From positions 63,950 through 74,277 of the forward strand of contig KN834889.1 in assembly GCA_000827265.1 (NCBI GenBank): 10,328 nucleotides of DNA, in the 5' to 3' direction. The notes beneath the pieces were generated by a model that did not search any database, was not told the DNA's origin, and saw nothing but the letters and a program-made list of their open reading frames with translations. The position numbers and the translations under genes are program-made. Positions 9,196-10,328 of this stretch are shown here, piece by piece. The DNA is from Collybiopsis luxurians FD-317 M1. Taxonomy: Eukaryota > Basidiomycota > Agaricomycetes > Agaricales > Omphalotaceae. Positions within the stretch are counted from its first letter, which is position 1. Every line of letters starts with the position of its first letter.

Positions 9196-9420
9196 ATGGC
9201 TGGCAATGGTACACTCCCGCTGTCCATTCCCGACATTCCTGCTGACCAAAAATTTGACAGAGGTATCCACTTGAGCTGGGCACCTATTGAAAGGAAAATT
9301 CAAAATGCCTTACAAACACAAGGCCTTATAGGCTACATCAATGGCACTATCATGATTCCTGCTATCACCACAGCCCCTCATCAGGAAAAAGTTTCATATG
9401 CCCAGGCTAGCAGTGGCTAG
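9196..9420 (+). CDS. truncated copia Gag N-terminus
   Basis: A 74-codon ORF beginning with ATG. Its reading IPADQKFDRG, HLSWAPIERKIQNALQTQGL and GYINGTI follows the Gag N-terminal pattern of copia elements (a KFDG...W..FK....A...G..GYLDGT type segment), which in a full element forms the capsid protein. It stops at TAG 9418-9420 and no further Gag, zinc knuckle, protease, integrase or reverse transcriptase follows, because low-complexity repeat DNA begins at once. I therefore read it as a fragment of a dead element. A chance ORF is unlikely given its position just behind the LTR and primer site. Confidence 0.6.
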   Translation: MAGNGTLPLSIPDIPADQKFDRGIHLSWAPIERKIQNALQTQGLIGYINGTIMIPAITTAPHQEKVSYAQASSG

Positions 9421-9428
9421 TGCAGGTA

Positions 9429-9604
9429 AGCCTAGGCCACCCAGGCTGCCTGGGCTGCCCAGGTCAGCTGGAGTGGTCAGGACACACCCCCCAATTCCTG
9501 AGGATCCTGAAGATGCCTGAGGTTTCTATAAAGATCTCTGAGAGTGCCTGAGGCTTCCCTGATGATTCCTGGGAATCCCTGGGTAGCCCTGGGTAGCCCT
9601 GAGA
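9429..9604 (+). repeat. low-complexity GC-rich repeat arm, left
   Basis: Starts with a CCTAGGC / CCCAGGCTGCC / TGGGCTGCCCAGG run, then degenerate units of about 11-15 bases built on CCTGAGG / TCTGAGAG / CCCTGGG (for example two copies of CCCTGGGTAG near 9578-9597). It abuts the stop codon of the Gag fragment. The same motifs recur in reverse orientation at the right end of the window. Confidence 0.75.
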
Positions 9605-10105
9605 CTTCAAAGAATAAATTTAAAATAATATTATATCTTACTTCATTCTGCTACCACTCTATCTTATACTCCATCTACTAGCTCTGTATTAACCCTCTAA
9701 GCTATAGTATTGCATTATATTGTATGTAATGATAGTTTCTCGCCTACTATTCCATATCTACACTTTATAGCACAGTTTATTATATTATTGTATTTAGTAC
9801 AAGCTTTGTATTAAACTAACATACTCGAGCACAGTATATCAGTATAGTACAGACCCTATACATATGTATATAGTATATGTACAATGGTTTATAATGATAG
9901 TAAACATATTCTGACCATGGGAAAATTTTTTTGATTGTAGACAGTTCACAGTGAGCACATCATGTGATCTGTTTTAAAAGCGAAATTCTGTGAATATTTC
10001 CAGCTATATAAATGCTCCTTTTGTGTATTTACACAATATTAATACTTCACTATGTGTTTGTAATATAATTTTGTATTATTTGTATGATTTATGATATTTC
10101 TGCTC
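9605..10105. other. AT-rich core between the two repeat arms
   Basis: About 500 bases of AT-rich DNA without coding capacity. It contains a perfect 14-bp palindrome TATACATATGTATA (9857-9870), a TATA-box-like TATATAAAT at 10005-10013, and CACATCATGTGA near 9957-9968. It could be a non-autonomous element or an LTR from another retrotransposon, but no TG...CA ends or protein remnants let me decide. Confidence 0.45.
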
Positions 10106-10136
10106 CAGGGATCCCCAGGGACCCCCAGGGACCCCC

Positions 10137-10328
10137 AGAGAGCCCTCAAAGACACTTCAGAGATACTTCAGAAATCTCTCAGAGAACTTGAATGTCTCTA
10201 GGATTTTGGCCATAGCCTAGGCTGCCCAGGCTACCCAGGCTACCCAAAGCTCTCAGAGGTGCCTAGGCTAAAACTAAAATCCTAGAGAGCCCTCAAAGAC
10301 ACTTCAGAAATACTTCAGAAATCTCTCA
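10137..10328 (+). repeat. 45-bp direct repeat pair
   Basis: Bases 10137-10181 and 10284-10328 match at 44 of 45 positions; the one difference is CAGAGATAC against CAGAAATAC. The copies are offset by 147 bases. The second copy is cut by the window end, so the true repeat may be longer. Confidence 0.9.
10195..10288. repeat. 28-bp imperfect inverted repeat
   Basis: Arms 10195-10222 and 10261-10288 pair at at least 23 of 28 positions: TCTCTAGGATTTT at one end and TAGCCTAGGC at the other are perfect, with a 5-base mismatch block between them. The 38-base spacer holds three CCCAGGCTA-like words. The inverted repeat sits between the two 45-bp direct repeats. Confidence 0.85.

Larger units (their letters stand above)
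10107..10328 (-). repeat. low-complexity GC-rich repeat arm, right (inverted relative to left arm)
   Basis: Plus-strand units CCAGGGA / CCCCCAGGGA / CTCTCAGAG, then TAGCCTAGGCTGCCCAGG and ACCCAGGCTACCCA. Read on the minus strand it gives the same order of words as the left arm near its inner end: CTCTGAGAG, CTGAAG, CTGAGGG, CCCTGGGG. Identity is low and interrupted, so the arms are diverged. The right edge of the window cuts the array. Confidence 0.65.

Noticed and set aside
9857..9870. 14-bp palindrome as an operator or origin
   Set aside because: It is made only of alternating TA/CA words in an AT-rich block, so chance is a sufficient explanation.

Overview
The window looks like nuclear DNA from a filamentous basidiomycete, most likely an Agaricomycete. 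The evidence is a large NACHT-WD40 (NLR/STAND) gene of the type common in these fungi, short GT-AG introns of about 45-85 nt, a many-exon microsomal cytochrome P450 of fungal type, a remnant of a fungal short-chain dehydrogenase, and Ty1/copia retrotransposon debris. I cannot name the species; Boletales-like is only a guess.

Layout. Bases 1-2256 (minus strand) hold one apparently functional gene, an NLR-type protein. It has a short N-terminal motif, a NACHT NTPase and the start of a WD40 repeat array that runs off the left edge. Bases 2313-2680 (minus) hold a possible short spliced ORF just upstream of the NLR. Bases 2865-3623 hold coding-looking but unassignable open stretches. Bases 4434 to about 5004 (plus) hold a broken short-chain dehydrogenase/reductase (SDR) gene with mutated nucleotide-binding glycines, an internal deletion, a stop and a frameshift. 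Bases 5300-6546 show nothing I can support. Bases 6708-8593 (plus) hold a nearly complete P450 gene with seven exons and a reading length of about 512 codons. It is a pseudogene: one frameshift, two internal stops and loss of the signature arginines, several explained by C-to-T changes at CpG. From about 8805 to the right edge the DNA is transposon-derived: the end of a copia LTR, a tRNA-iMet-type primer binding site, a truncated Gag N-terminus, then an AT-rich block bounded by inverted low-complexity GC-rich arms.

How the parts relate. The NLR is probably an intracellular sensor for non-self recognition or heterokaryon incompatibility. The SDR and P450 remnants lie in the same orientation and show the same transition-type damage. 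They may be leftovers of an oxidative secondary-metabolism locus that was silenced, mutated and invaded by retroelements. I do not see a convincing new biological system. The points most worth a second look are the mutation signature in the two dead enzyme genes, the N-terminal motif and uncertain first splice of the NLR, and the arm-core-arm repeat at the right edge.
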